DNA of 50,428 bases from Actinomycetales bacterium (GCA_012719445.1 JAAYAH010000074.1:1-50428), one strand, 5' to 3'; counted from the first letter of the stretch, positions 27,781 to 37,723 are shown. Program-made: numbers and translations. The notes: generated from the sequence alone by a model not told the origin.

Positions 27781-29178
27781 CTACCCGGCCTCGGAGGGCC
27801 GCTGGACCTCCGGATCGGCGGTGGGCTCGGTCTCCTGGTCGTGGACCGCCTGGTCGCGGGCCGACTGATCGCGGGCCGACTGATCGCGGACCGCGTCCTC
27901 CCGGGTCAGCAGCACCCGCTCCACCCGGCGCCCCCGCATCTGCGCCACCGTGACCCGGACGTCGTCGAAGCGCGCCTCGTCCCCCTCCACCGGGATCCGG
28001 CCGAGCTGCTTGAGCAGCCAGCCGGCGGCGGTGTCGTAGGGACCCTCGGGGAGCCGCAGCCCGGTGGCCTCCTCGAACTCCTCCAGTCGGAGCTGCGCGT
28101 CGACCGGCTCGGTCGGCAGCGGCGGGGATGTGTCGTCCTCGGTGGTTCCGGGCGCGGAGCCGGGGTCGAACTCGTCGGTGATGTCACCGACGAGCTCCTC
28201 GATGAGGTCCTCCAGGGTGACGATGCCGGCGGCCCCGCCGTACTCGTCGACGACGACCGCCAGGTGCGAGCCCGCGCGGCGCATCTCGGCGAGGGCCGGC
28301 AGGGCCCGCCGGCTGTCGGGCAGCCGCATCACCGGCCGGGCCAGGGCGGTCAGCGGGGTGCCGGACGACGCCCCGGGGGGCGGGCGGAACAGGTCGCGCA
28401 GGTGGACGAACCCGACGACGTCGTCCAGTCCGCCCTCGATCACGGGGTAGCGGGAGTGCGGCTGGCCCTCGACGGCCTTCACTGCCTGGGCCACGGTGAG
28501 CGTCGCGGGGAGCGCGCTGACGTCGAGCCGGGGAACCATGATCTCCCGGAGCGGGCGGTCCCCGGCGTCGAGCACCTCGGTGATGAGCCGGCGTTCGTCC
28601 AGGGTCAGCTCGTCGTTCGTCGCCACGATGTCCCGGAGCTCCTCCTCGGTGACCGCCTCCCGGGTCGTCCCCGGGTCGCCGCCGATGAGGCGGACGACGA
28701 GATCGGTGCTGCGGCCGAGGAGCCAGATGAGCGGCCGGGTGGCCGTGGCCAGGACGTCGAGGGCCGGCGCGGCGAACAGCGACACCCCTTCCGCCCGCTG
28801 CAGGGCCAACCGTTTCGGCGCGAGCTCGCCGAGCACCAGGGACAGGTACGCGACGACGATCGTCACGGCGAGGACGGCGACCGTGTCGCCCAGCCCCGGC
28901 GGAACCCCCGCGTCGTCCAGCGTCGCGGCGAGAGGCTCGGCGAGGGTGACCGCGCCGAAGGCGGAGGACAGGAAGCCGGCGAAGGTGACCCCGATCTGCA
29001 CCGACGACAGGAACCGGTTCGGGTGCGCCAGCAGGTGGGTCACCCGCCTGCCGCGCCGGTCGCTCTCCGCCAGCCGGGCCACCTGCCCCGGCCGCAGCGA
29101 GACCAGGGCGATCTCTGCCGCCGCGAAGAACCCGCCGATGATGATGAAGGCCAGAACCAGGGCGATCTCTGCCGCCAC
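27781..29178 (-). CDS. DUF21/CBS-pair/CorC_HlyC membrane protein (CNNM-type)
   Basis: A 465-aa protein. GTG 29178 was chosen because AGGTGG lies 8 nt upstream and the family N-terminus (ALVLAFIIIGGFFAAAEIAL) begins just after; GTG 29190, GTG 29187 and ATG 29256 are in-frame alternatives. Order: DUF21 with about four TM helices (1-190), tandem CBS domains (EIMVPRLDVSALP; DEYGGAAGIVTLEDLIEELVG), and the CorC_HlyC domain (RLEEFEEATGLRLPEGPYDT). The C-terminus has a short Ala-Arg-Asp-Gln repeat. The family is linked to Mg2+/Co2+ homeostasis. It is convergent with the 24800 gene, 26 nt away. Confidence 0.93.
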   Translation of the reverse strand: MAAEIALVLAFIIIGGFFAAAEIALVSLRPGQVARLAESDRRGRRVTHLLAHPNRFLSSVQIGVTFAGFLSSAFGAVTLAEPLAATLDDAGVPPGLGDTVAVLAVTIVVAYLSLVLGELAPKRLALQRAEGVSLFAAPALDVLATATRPLIWLLGRSTDLVVRLIGGDPGTTREAVTEEELRDIVATNDELTLDERRLITEVLDAGDRPLREIMVPRLDVSALPATLTVAQAVKAVEGQPHSRYPVIEGGLDDVVGFVHLRDLFRPPPGASSGTPLTALARPVMRLPDSRRALPALAEMRRAGSHLAVVVDEYGGAAGIVTLEDLIEELVGDITDEFDPGSAPGTTEDDTSPPLPTEPVDAQLRLEEFEEATGLRLPEGPYDTAAGWLLKQLGRIPVEGDEARFDDVRVTVAQMRGRRVERVLLTREDAVRDQSARDQSARDQAVHDQETEPTADPEVQRPSEAG

Positions 29179-29280
29179 GGATGACACCACCTCGTGCTGA
29201 GGAACGCTCCCCGTCCGGAGCCCCGGCGCCCGCGTACCGGGCCGGGACACGATCATCCCCGACGGAGGGCCGGTGCGCGT

Positions 29281-29333
29281 GTCGGCACGGCGAATCCGGG
29301 CACATTCACCTGTGCCGACCCCACGCTGTGGGG
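29281..29333 (-). terminator. Inverted repeats after the NB-ARC gene cluster
   Basis: GTCGGCAC (29281-29288) pairs with GTGCCGAC (29312-29319), and CCCCAC-GCT-GTGGGG lies at 29319-29333. Both are just past the stop of the last NB-ARC gene on the minus strand and are the best terminator candidates in this 172-nt gap. Confidence 0.55.
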
Positions 29334-29350
29334 CCGGTGGTCAGGACGGG

Positions 29351-32137
29351 TCAGGGGCGATCGCGGTGGGAGGGCTCGGAGTGGTGGTCGAGTGCGGCGA
29401 GCTCGGCCAGTACTCCCGTGGCCTCGGCGGCCCCGAGCCGCTCGAAGATCTCCAGCGCGTGGGTGAGCCGTTGCCTGCCCTCGGCGGGGTCCCCTGCGGC
29501 GAGGGCGCATCGGCCGAGCCCGGCCAGGGCGTGGGCCTCGTCCCAGTCGTATCCGTGCAGCCGGGCCAGGTCGAGCGCCGTCCGGTGACAGGAGCGGCTG
29601 GAGTCCAGGTCACCGGTGGACAGGTGCGCGGTTCCGAGCTCGTTCAGGGCCTCGGCCTCGCCGCCGCGATCGCCCAGCTCCCGGTACAGCTCCAGGGCAT
29701 CCCGGAACAACTGCACGGCGTCCGGGTGATCGCCCGTCATCCGGCTCACGACCCCCAGGTCGGTGAGGACGTGTGCCTGGCCCAGGCTGCTGCCGAGATC
29801 ACGGAACAGGTTCAACGCCTGCCGGAGCGCGCGCAACGCGCCTGAATGGTCGGCGGTCTGGTAGCGGACGATCCCGAGGTTGTTCAGCGCGGAGGCCTCC
29901 GCTCGCCGGTCGCCGAGCGCGCGGGACAGATCGATGGCCCGCCGTAGCGATCCCTCGGCCGCGGAGTGCTCACCGACCATGCGTTGGACGATCGCCAGGT
30001 CGTTGAGCGCGGTGGCCTCACCGAACCGGCCGTCGAGGCTCCGGTAGAGGACCAGCGACTTCCGCAGGGTGTCGGCGGCGCGTGTGAAGTCGCCGACCAG
30101 GCGTCGAGCATCGCCGAGGAAGTTCAGCGCGGTGGCCTCGCCGAGCCGGTCGCCGAGTTCGCGGTGAAGGTCTCGGGCCTCCGTCAGCGTCTCGGTCGCC
30201 GGGACGAAGTCACCCAGGGCCAGTTGCGCGATCCCCAGGTTGTCCAGGGTGTTCGCTCGCCCCAGCCGATCGCCGAGCGCGTGGTAGAGGTCCAGTGCCG
30301 CGTGGAAGGTCTCGATCGCCCTCGGGATGTCCCCGGTACGGCGCAGGACGTCACCGAGGTCGACCAGGGCACCGGCCTGCCCCAGCCGGTCCCCGTCCTC
30401 GGCCGCCGTCGTCACCGAGCTGGTGTGCAGCTGGACGGCCTGGTTCCAGGGGCCGTCGATCCGGAGCAGCTCCGCCAACGCCGCGGTCAGCCCCACGACC
30501 CGCTGGGGGGTGTCGGCCTGGGCGAGGCAGGCGAGCAGGTTCGGGCGCTCTCGTCGCAGCCACGACAGGGCGCGAAGGTGATCGTCGATCTCCGGGGCGG
30601 CTCTGTGCGGTGCGGGTGAACTGCTGGCCGAGGGGGACCGGTCGAGCTGTCCACTGTCGGCAGGGCCGGTAGGGCCGGTGGGAACTGGCCGGACCTCACG
30701 TGAGATCCGAGCATCGGCGACGGCGGCGGTGAACTGGTAGTAGTCCATCAGGCCGTGGAGGGCATCACTGCGATCGGCCACGGGATCGGTGGCGGCCACT
30801 CGCTCCTGGGCGTAGGTGCGGAGGAGATCGTGCATGCCATAGCGGCGATAGCCCCGCTCGATGAGCAGATGATCGCTGTGCAGGGCGTCGAGGTGCTCGA
30901 TGGCACGGGGCAGTGGGAGAGCGGTGAGGGCCGCGGCGGCGTAGACGTCGATCTCGGCTCCCGGGTGGAGACCGAGCAGGCGGAAGACGCGTTGCCTCTC
31001 GGGCGGAAGGTGCTCGTAGGAGAGGTCGAAGGCTGCCGCGACGGAGCGGTTCTCCGGTGCAGCGCGTAACACCCGAGCTCTGGTCTCCGACACGAGATCG
31101 GCGAGAGTCCAGGTGGGGTGCTTGGCGATCAGCCGGGCCACCAGCGAGATCGCCAGAGGGAGATACCCGCACACGTGCACCAGGTCGGCCACGGCGTCCG
31201 GATCGTCGGCGCTGTGCGGAGCCAGCCGAGCGAACATCTGCCGGGCACGGTCGGGGGAGAGGACGTCGAGAGGAACGGTGATCGCCTGAGTCGGGAGGTC
31301 GGCGAGGTGCCGGCGGCTGGTCACCAGCACCAGACAGCCGGGGCCGGTCGGCAGGAGAGGCGCCACCTGGTCGCTGCCGGCCGCGTTGTCCAGGACCAGC
31401 AGAGTCTGCCGGTCCGCCGTTCGCGTCCTCCACAGCTGCGAACGCCCCTCCAGGTCGTCCGGCAGGGCTTGGGGATCCACCCCGTCCTCGAGAAGCAGGG
31501 TGGAGAGGGCGTCGGTGGGGTCGACGGGCTGCTGGCCCGGAGTGTGCGCGTGGAGATCGACGAAGAGCTGCCCGTCGGGGAACCGGTCGCTGAGCCGGTG
31601 GGCGACGTGCACCGCGAGAGCCGTCTTGCCGATCCCCGGCATCCCGTCGATGGCGTGGATCACGGCGGTGCCGCTGAAGGGACTCCCCTCCCCCGACGAG
31701 GTGGTGATGAGGTCCACGGCATCCGCTCGCCCCGTGAACGCCGGTATGTCAGCGGGCAGGGTGCGGCGCAGCGCGGCCGCGGCATCCCCCGACCGGCGCC
31801 GTCCCGAGTGAAGGCTCGCCAGGTCTCGCAGCATCCGTCGATGAGCCTGCCGCCATCCCCGGAGGTCCAGGCGGGTCAGATCGGCGACGGACGCTCCGGC
31901 GTGCCGTGCGCAGGCGCTGACGAAGGTCTCGACGAACTCCCAGTCCGGCCTGCTGCGGCCGTTGAGCTTGTCCGCGATCGACGCCCGCCCGTAGCGGTGC
32001 CCGAGCTCCGCCGTGAGGGTCTCCAACGAGCGCAGCGACGGCGTCCCCGCCTGCTCCCTGCACCCCCGCAGCCGAGCCGCGAACCAGGTCAGGGGTTCCG
32101 AGGCGTCGTGCTCCTCCCGCATCTCAGCACCGGACAT
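29351..32137 (-). CDS. STAND protein: XRE-like domain, NB-ARC, TPR (paralogue C)
   Basis: About 928 aa. ATG 32137 (GGGGA 9 nt upstream) overlaps the preceding gene; ATG 32122, one nt past its stop, is also possible. A longer open frame to 32503 is a shadow of that gene. N-terminal helical domain (FAARLRGCREQAGTPSLRSL, then GRASIADKLNGRSRPDWEF). NB-ARC: GMPGIGKTALAVH near residue 165, LLVLDNAAGSDQVAPLL, LVTSRR, GYLPLAISLVA; MHD-like YGMHDLLRTYA. The C-terminal ~350 residues are TPR repeats (DLYHALGDRLGRANTLDNLG and similar). Predicted ATP-switch signalling or regulatory protein; the partner is unknown. Confidence 0.9.
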   Translation of the reverse strand: MSGAEMREEHDASEPLTWFAARLRGCREQAGTPSLRSLETLTAELGHRYGRASIADKLNGRSRPDWEFVETFVSACARHAGASVADLTRLDLRGWRQAHRRMLRDLASLHSGRRRSGDAAAALRRTLPADIPAFTGRADAVDLITTSSGEGSPFSGTAVIHAIDGMPGIGKTALAVHVAHRLSDRFPDGQLFVDLHAHTPGQQPVDPTDALSTLLLEDGVDPQALPDDLEGRSQLWRTRTADRQTLLVLDNAAGSDQVAPLLPTGPGCLVLVTSRRHLADLPTQAITVPLDVLSPDRARQMFARLAPHSADDPDAVADLVHVCGYLPLAISLVARLIAKHPTWTLADLVSETRARVLRAAPENRSVAAAFDLSYEHLPPERQRVFRLLGLHPGAEIDVYAAAALTALPLPRAIEHLDALHSDHLLIERGYRRYGMHDLLRTYAQERVAATDPVADRSDALHGLMDYYQFTAAVADARISREVRPVPTGPTGPADSGQLDRSPSASSSPAPHRAAPEIDDHLRALSWLRRERPNLLACLAQADTPQRVVGLTAALAELLRIDGPWNQAVQLHTSSVTTAAEDGDRLGQAGALVDLGDVLRRTGDIPRAIETFHAALDLYHALGDRLGRANTLDNLGIAQLALGDFVPATETLTEARDLHRELGDRLGEATALNFLGDARRLVGDFTRAADTLRKSLVLYRSLDGRFGEATALNDLAIVQRMVGEHSAAEGSLRRAIDLSRALGDRRAEASALNNLGIVRYQTADHSGALRALRQALNLFRDLGSSLGQAHVLTDLGVVSRMTGDHPDAVQLFRDALELYRELGDRGGEAEALNELGTAHLSTGDLDSSRSCHRTALDLARLHGYDWDEAHALAGLGRCALAAGDPAEGRQRLTHALEIFERLGAAEATGVLAELAALDHHSEPSHRDRP

Positions 32138-34904
32138 CTGGATCATTCCCCGTCGAGGCTGGAAGGAGAGGAACAACGTCCGGCCGTGGCTGCTGGTCGA
32201 GTTCGGCCTGTACGTCGGATGCCTCGGTGGCCCCGAGCCGCTGGAAGATCTCCAGTGCCTGGCGGAGCTGGTGCGTGCCGCTGTCGGTGTCCCCGACGGC
32301 GAGGGCACATCGGCCGAGACCGGCCAGGGCGTAGGCCTCGACCCAGGGGTATCCGTGTTGCCGGGCCAGGTCGAGCGCCGTCCGGTGACAGGAGCTGCCG
32401 GAGTCCAGGTCACCGGCGGCCAGGTACGTGGCGCCGAGTTCGTTGAGGGCACTGACCTCGCCGCCGGGGTCGCCGAGTTCCCGGTACAGCTCCAGGGCCT
32501 CATGGAAGGAGCGGACGGCGTCGGCGGTGTCCCCCGTCAGGCGGGCCAGCACTCCCAGGTCGCTGAGGACGTTGGCCTGGCCGAGAAGGCTGCCGAGATC
32601 CAGGAACAGGTCCAGGGCGTCCAGGAGCCGGTGTCTCGCGGCCGGGTAGTCGCGGGCCTCGTAGCGCACGATTCCGAGGTTGTCCAGCGCGGTGGCCTCC
32701 CCTTGCCGGTCGCCGAGGGAGCGGGACAGGTCGAGGGCCTGGAGCAGTGACCGCTCCGCGGCGGGGTGGTCCCCGGTCATGCGCTGGACGACGGAGAGGT
32801 CGGTGAGTGCGGTGGCCTCGCCCAGCAGGTAGCCGAGATCCCGGTAGAGGAACAGCGCCTCCCGAAGGGCGTCGACCGCCTCCCGGTAGTCACCCAACAT
32901 GCGTCTGCTGTCGCCGAGAAGGGCCAGTGCGGTGGCCTCGCCGAGCTGGTCACCGAGCTCGCGGTGAAGGTCTAGGGCCTCTTGCAGGCCGGTGATCGCG
33001 GCGGGGACCTCCCCGGTGGAACACTGGATGATTGCCAGGCAGTCGAGCGTGTTCGCACGGCCCAACCGGTTGCCGAGTTCGTCGTAGAGGTCCAGTGCTG
33101 CATGGAAGGCCCCGATTGCCTTCGGGATGTCCCCGGTGCGGCGGAGCACGTCGCCGAGGTCGACCAGGGCGTTGGCCTGGTGCAACGGGTCACCGATCTC
33201 GGCCGCGACCCGCGCTGCGGTGGTGTGCAGCTCGACGGCGAGACTCCACGGGCCGTCGAGCCGGAGCAGCTCGGCCACCGCGGCGGCCAGCCCGACTATC
33301 CGTGGCGGGGAATCGGCCTGGGCCAGGCAGGCCAGCAGGGTGATGCGCTCCTGTCGCAACCAGGACAGGGCGTGGAGGTGGTCGCTCAGGTCGGGGCCGT
33401 TCCTGTCGTTCGGTGCCGGGCCCGGGGATCCGGCCGGGCGCGGGCGGACGTTGCGGGCGATGCGGGCGTTGGCAAGGGTGGCGGTGTGCTGGTAGTGGTC
33501 CAGCAACCGGTTCAGGGCCTGGGTGCGCTCCGTCTCGGACTCGGCGGTGACGCGGTCACGGGCGTAGGTGCGGAGCAGGTCGTGCATGCCGTAGCGGCGG
33601 TAGCCACGCTCGACGAGCAGGTGATCACCGTGCAGGGCGTCGAGGTGGTCGGCGGCGTCGCCGACGGGCAGTCCGGTGAGGGCGGCTGCAGCGTAGGTGT
33701 CGATCTCGGGTCCGGGGTGGAGACCGAGCAGGCGGAAGACCCGCTGCTGTTCCGGTGGCAGGTGCTCGTAGGACAGGTCGAAGGCCGCCGCGACCGACCG
33801 GTTCTCCGCGGTGGCGCGCAGTACCCGGGACCGGGTCTCGGCGACCAGGTCGGTGAGGGTCCAGGCCGGGTGCTTGACGGCGATGCGGGCCACGAGCGAG
33901 ATCGCCAACGGCAGGTATCCGCACACGTCCACCAGTTCCGTCACCGCGTCAGGGGTGGCGGCCGTGTGCGGGGCCAGCCGGAGCAGCATCTGCCGGGCCT
34001 GGTCCGGGGGCAGGACGTCGAGGGGGATGGCGACGGCATGGGCCGGGAGATCCCCGAGGTGGCGGCGGCTGGTGACCAGGACCAGGCACTCCGAGCCGCC
34101 GGGCAGCAGCGGGGCCACCTGGGCGCTGCCGGCCGCGTTGTCCAGGACCAGCAGGAGACGCCTGCCCGCCATCCGGCTGCGCCAGGCCCGGGACCGCCCG
34201 TCGAGGTCGTCCGGCAGGGCCTGCGGGTCCATCCCGTCCTCGACGAGCAGTCTGGCCAGGGCGTCGCTGGGGTCGACGGGCTGTTGGCCGGGGGTGTGGG
34301 CGTGCAGGTCGACGAAGAGCTGCCCGTCGGGGAACCGGTCGCGAAGCCGGTGCGCGAGGTGGATCGCCAGCGCGGTCTTGCCGATCCCGGGCATCCCGTC
34401 GATGGCGTGGACCGTCACGGTTGCGTCACCGGAGGTACCCAGCTGGTCCGCTGCGGAGCTGACCAGGGCCAGCACGTCGGCTCGTCCGGTGAAGGCCGGG
34501 ATGTCGGAGGGCAGGGTGCAGCGCAGTTCGGCCGCGGCGTTCCCCGACCGGCGCTGGCCGGAGTTGAGAGCCGCGAGCTCACGCAGCATCCGGAGGTGGG
34601 CCCGTCGCCAGCCCTGCAGGTCCAGGCGGGGCAGGTCGGCGACGGACGCCCCGGTATGGAGGGCGCAGGAGCGCACGAAGGACTCGACGAACTCCCAGTC
34701 CGGCCTGCTGCGACCGTTGAGCTTGTCCGCGATCGACGCCCGCCCGTACCGGTGCCCGAGCTGCTCGGTGCGCAGCTCCAACGCGCGCAGCGACGGCGCC
34801 CCCGCCTGAGCGCGACACCTCTGCAACCGGGCCGCGAACCACTCCAGGGGATCTGAAGCGGTGGGCTCCTCCTGGTGTTGTGCTGTACTCGGCACAGTAA
34901 TCAT
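32124..34904 (-). CDS. STAND protein: XRE-like domain, NB-ARC, TPR (paralogue B)
   Basis: A 926-aa paralogue of its downstream neighbour, very similar throughout. ATG 34904 shares a base with the stop of the upstream paralogue (TGATG), implying translational coupling; a TTG one codon earlier is also in frame. Features: FAARLQRCRAQAGAPSLRAL N-domain, Walker A GMPGIGKTALAIH near residue 170, LLVLDNAAGSAQVAPLL, GYLPLAISLVA, YGMHDLLRTYA, then about seven TPR units. It ends DPDVRC, overlapping the next gene. No SARP or phosphotransfer domain is present, so it differs from AfsR. Confidence 0.92.
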   Translation of the reverse strand: MITVPSTAQHQEEPTASDPLEWFAARLQRCRAQAGAPSLRALELRTEQLGHRYGRASIADKLNGRSRPDWEFVESFVRSCALHTGASVADLPRLDLQGWRRAHLRMLRELAALNSGQRRSGNAAAELRCTLPSDIPAFTGRADVLALVSSAADQLGTSGDATVTVHAIDGMPGIGKTALAIHLAHRLRDRFPDGQLFVDLHAHTPGQQPVDPSDALARLLVEDGMDPQALPDDLDGRSRAWRSRMAGRRLLLVLDNAAGSAQVAPLLPGGSECLVLVTSRRHLGDLPAHAVAIPLDVLPPDQARQMLLRLAPHTAATPDAVTELVDVCGYLPLAISLVARIAVKHPAWTLTDLVAETRSRVLRATAENRSVAAAFDLSYEHLPPEQQRVFRLLGLHPGPEIDTYAAAALTGLPVGDAADHLDALHGDHLLVERGYRRYGMHDLLRTYARDRVTAESETERTQALNRLLDHYQHTATLANARIARNVRPRPAGSPGPAPNDRNGPDLSDHLHALSWLRQERITLLACLAQADSPPRIVGLAAAVAELLRLDGPWSLAVELHTTAARVAAEIGDPLHQANALVDLGDVLRRTGDIPKAIGAFHAALDLYDELGNRLGRANTLDCLAIIQCSTGEVPAAITGLQEALDLHRELGDQLGEATALALLGDSRRMLGDYREAVDALREALFLYRDLGYLLGEATALTDLSVVQRMTGDHPAAERSLLQALDLSRSLGDRQGEATALDNLGIVRYEARDYPAARHRLLDALDLFLDLGSLLGQANVLSDLGVLARLTGDTADAVRSFHEALELYRELGDPGGEVSALNELGATYLAAGDLDSGSSCHRTALDLARQHGYPWVEAYALAGLGRCALAVGDTDSGTHQLRQALEIFQRLGATEASDVQAELDQQPRPDVVPLLPASTGNDPDVRC

Positions 34905-37723
34905 CAACGGCCAGACTCGTCCGGGTTGTCATGCTGGGGATGTTCGATGATCCTCTCTGTGTGTTCGCCTTCCTTGACATCCTGCCGCTTCGGCGACCGC
35001 ATTATTTCTGCGATCTCCAGCTCCAGTTCGTGAGTCTCGGGCAAGCTCATTCTCTGAAATAATGCCAATGCTTCTTGTAGGCGGATGACTGCATCTTCAG
35101 TGTTTCCGACTGCTAGAGAGCATCGCCCCAGTCCGGCCAGTGAGTGAGCTTTGTCCCAGGTGAGGTCAACCATCTGTGAGAGGTTCATGGCTTTCTGATG
35201 ACAGGAGGTGGCCAGAGGCAGTTCCCCTCTCATTCGATAGAGGATTCCGAGTTCATTAAGGGTCTCAATCTCCCCTCCCTGGTCGCCGCGTTCTCGATAA
35301 AGGTCGAGGGCTATCCGCAGGGTTGCCTCTGAGTCAGTGAAGTCACCAGCCAAGCGCCTCACCACGCCCAGGTCCATGAGTGAGTGATTCTCACCGAGCT
35401 GGTTACCGAGTTCTCTGAAAAGATGAAGTGATTCAAGGAGGAGGCGCTCGGCGTTCACAAGATCGCCGGTCCGATAATGAAGAATGCCGAGGTTGTTCAA
35501 GGCGATTGCTTCATTGCGAGTGTCCCCGATGCTCCGTGAGAGGTGAAGGGCTCGCTGAAGAGTACTTCTTGCGCGGGGATAATCACCGCTCACGCGTTGT
35601 GTAGCTGCCAGAGAATTCAATACCATGACTTGCCCGAGTGGACTCCCACTGGCACGGAACAGTTCGAGAGCTGACCGGAGCAGCCTCGCCGCGTCTATAC
35701 AGTCACCGTTCAAGCTCTGTGACTCGCCGAGGCTATACAGAGCGTTCGCCTCGCCGAGGCCGTCCTCCAGTGCCCTGTACAAAAGTAGTGCTTCGTGGAA
35801 TTGTGCCTCAGCCCCCGTGTGGTCTCCAGTCACCAAGCGGGTGACCGCTTCGCTGCAGAGAGCATTGGCTTGCCCGAGGCGATTGCCCAGTTGCTCATAT
35901 CGAAGTAATGCTGTCTGCAGGACGTTGGCTGCTTGCGCGTAGTCCCCGACATCAAAATATACATCGCTGAGATCTACTAGTGCGTTGGCGTGAGCCAAGC
36001 TGTCAGCGAGGGCTGTCGCGGCGTCAGCGGCAGAACTGTGAAGCCTCATGGCCAGATCACCGGGACCGTCAATGCGTAACAACCCTGCCATTCCCGCGGT
36101 AAGAGTCACGACCCTGCGCGGAGCTGTGATGTGGGCGAGGCAGGCCAGCAGGTTGCTTCGCTCGGACCGAAGCCATGCCAATGCCTGACTGAAGTCCTTC
36201 AGTTCAGGACTGCTACCTCCCCCTTCGTTGTCGTCGCGCAGCCCTTGTGCTTTCGTGAGCTTCGTTGGAGTGGGGCGCGTAATAATGCTCACACGGGCGG
36301 CGGCGATGGCTGCGGTGTGTTGGTAGTAGTCGAGGAGCCGGTTGAGGGCGTGGTCGCGGTCGTCGGCTGGTTCGGTGGTGACGGCTCTCTCGTGGGCGTA
36401 TTCGCGGACGAGATCGTGCATGCCGTAGCGGCGGTAGCCGCATTCGCGGAGTAGGTGGTCGCTGTAGAGGGCGTCGAGGTGGTCGGCGGCCTCGGTGACG
36501 GGTAGGTCGGTGAGGGCTGCGGCTGCGTAGGCGTCGATCTCGGCGCCGGGGTGCAGGCCGAGCAGGCGGAAGACGCGTTGCCGTTCCGGGGGGAGGTGGT
36601 CGTAGGACAGGTCGAAGGCGGCGGCGACGGACCGGTTCTCCGCGGCCACGGTCAACAACCGGGATCGGGTCTCGGTGATGAGGTCACCGACGGTCCACGT
36701 GGGGTGCTTGGTCGCCAGTCGCCCCAGCAGGGAGATCGCCAGTGGTAGGTGTCCGCAGACCTCGACCAGTTCCGCCACCGCCGCCGGGTCACCGGCGGTG
36801 TGCGGGGCCAGGCCCAGGAACATCTGCCTCGCCTGGTCGGGGGGCAGGACGTCGAGGGAGACGGAGGTGACCGCCGCGGGCAGGTCGGCCAGGTGACGGC
36901 GGCTGGTGATCAGGGCGAGGCAGCCCGGTCCACCGGGCAGCAGCGGGGTGACCTGGTCGCTGCCGGCGGCGTTGTCCAGCACCAGCAGCACCCGCCTGGT
37001 GGCCATCCGGCCCCGCCACATCCCCGAGCGGCCCTCCAGGTCGTCGGGCAGGGACCGGGGGTCCACGCCGTCGCCGATGAGCAGCCCGGCCAGGGCGTCG
37101 GCGGGCTCGGTCGGCCGGTGGCCGGGGGTGTGGGCGTGCAGATCGACGAACCACTGCCCGTCGGGGAACCGCCGCCGCAGCCGGTGGGCGACGTGGACGG
37201 CCAGCGCGGTCTTGCCGATCCCGGGCATCCCGTCGATGGCGTGGATGGCCACCACGCCGTCCTCGGAGGCTCCCCTCTTCCTTGCGGTGGTCACGATGGC
37301 GTCCACCTGGTCGTGGCGTCCGGTGAACCCGACGACGTCGGGCGGCAGGGTGCACCACAGCGCGGCGGAGGCGTTGGTCGCCCTGCGGTGCCCGGAGCGC
37401 CGTGCCGCCAGGTCGCGCAGCAACTGTCGGTGGGCCTCCCGCCAGTCGTCCAGGTCCAGCCGGGTCGCCTCGGTCGGGGTCGCCCCCGTATGAACGGCGC
37501 AGGCGCGCACGAAGGTCTCGACGAATTCCCAGTCGGGCTTGCTGCGTGCGTTGAGCTTGTCCGCGATCGAGGCCCGCCCGAACCGGTGCCCGAGCCGCTC
37601 GGTCGCCTTCTCCAGCGCCCGCAGCGACGGCTCACCGGCCTGCACGTGACACTCCCGCAACCGGGCCGCGAACTCCTGCAGAGGCGCCGTCCCGCCCACC
37701 CCTGCCTGCTCGACCACCGGCAC
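34904..37723 (-). CDS. STAND protein: XRE-like domain, NB-ARC, TPR (paralogue A)
   Basis: About 939 aa, first gene of the three-gene array. GTG 37723 was chosen near the start of homology with the paralogues; GTG 37717 is equally possible, with TATGGT six nt upstream, a leaderless layout. No Shine-Dalgarno is visible. FAARLRECHVQAGEPSLRAL N-domain, GMPGIGKTALAVH near residue 163, LLVLDNAAGSDQVTPLL, YGMHDLVREYA, TPR tail. The NB-ARC half is high-GC, but from about 36290 to the stop (the TPR half) GC drops clearly and codon use changes, so the sensor half may have a different history. Confidence 0.9.
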   Translation of the reverse strand: MPVVEQAGVGGTAPLQEFAARLRECHVQAGEPSLRALEKATERLGHRFGRASIADKLNARSKPDWEFVETFVRACAVHTGATPTEATRLDLDDWREAHRQLLRDLAARRSGHRRATNASAALWCTLPPDVVGFTGRHDQVDAIVTTARKRGASEDGVVAIHAIDGMPGIGKTALAVHVAHRLRRRFPDGQWFVDLHAHTPGHRPTEPADALAGLLIGDGVDPRSLPDDLEGRSGMWRGRMATRRVLLVLDNAAGSDQVTPLLPGGPGCLALITSRRHLADLPAAVTSVSLDVLPPDQARQMFLGLAPHTAGDPAAVAELVEVCGHLPLAISLLGRLATKHPTWTVGDLITETRSRLLTVAAENRSVAAAFDLSYDHLPPERQRVFRLLGLHPGAEIDAYAAAALTDLPVTEAADHLDALYSDHLLRECGYRRYGMHDLVREYAHERAVTTEPADDRDHALNRLLDYYQHTAAIAAARVSIITRPTPTKLTKAQGLRDDNEGGGSSPELKDFSQALAWLRSERSNLLACLAHITAPRRVVTLTAGMAGLLRIDGPGDLAMRLHSSAADAATALADSLAHANALVDLSDVYFDVGDYAQAANVLQTALLRYEQLGNRLGQANALCSEAVTRLVTGDHTGAEAQFHEALLLYRALEDGLGEANALYSLGESQSLNGDCIDAARLLRSALELFRASGSPLGQVMVLNSLAATQRVSGDYPRARSTLQRALHLSRSIGDTRNEAIALNNLGILHYRTGDLVNAERLLLESLHLFRELGNQLGENHSLMDLGVVRRLAGDFTDSEATLRIALDLYRERGDQGGEIETLNELGILYRMRGELPLATSCHQKAMNLSQMVDLTWDKAHSLAGLGRCSLAVGNTEDAVIRLQEALALFQRMSLPETHELELEIAEIMRSPKRQDVKEGEHTERIIEHPQHDNPDESGR

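Noticed and set aside
25930-29184. 1084-aa open frame on the plus strand
   Set aside because: It is Arg/Gly/Pro shadow coding of the MASE1-GGDEF-EAL gene in another frame and the antisense of the CBS protein. Both real genes have clear domains.
32138-32503. 122-codon N-terminal extension of STAND paralogue C
   Set aside because: It reads the TPR end of paralogue B out of frame; homology with the paralogues begins only near 32100.
32982-34856. 624-aa and similar long plus-strand frames across 29.4-37.9 kb
   Set aside because: Antisense shadows of the NB-ARC/TPR genes caused by high GC; no ribosome sites or protein-like composition.
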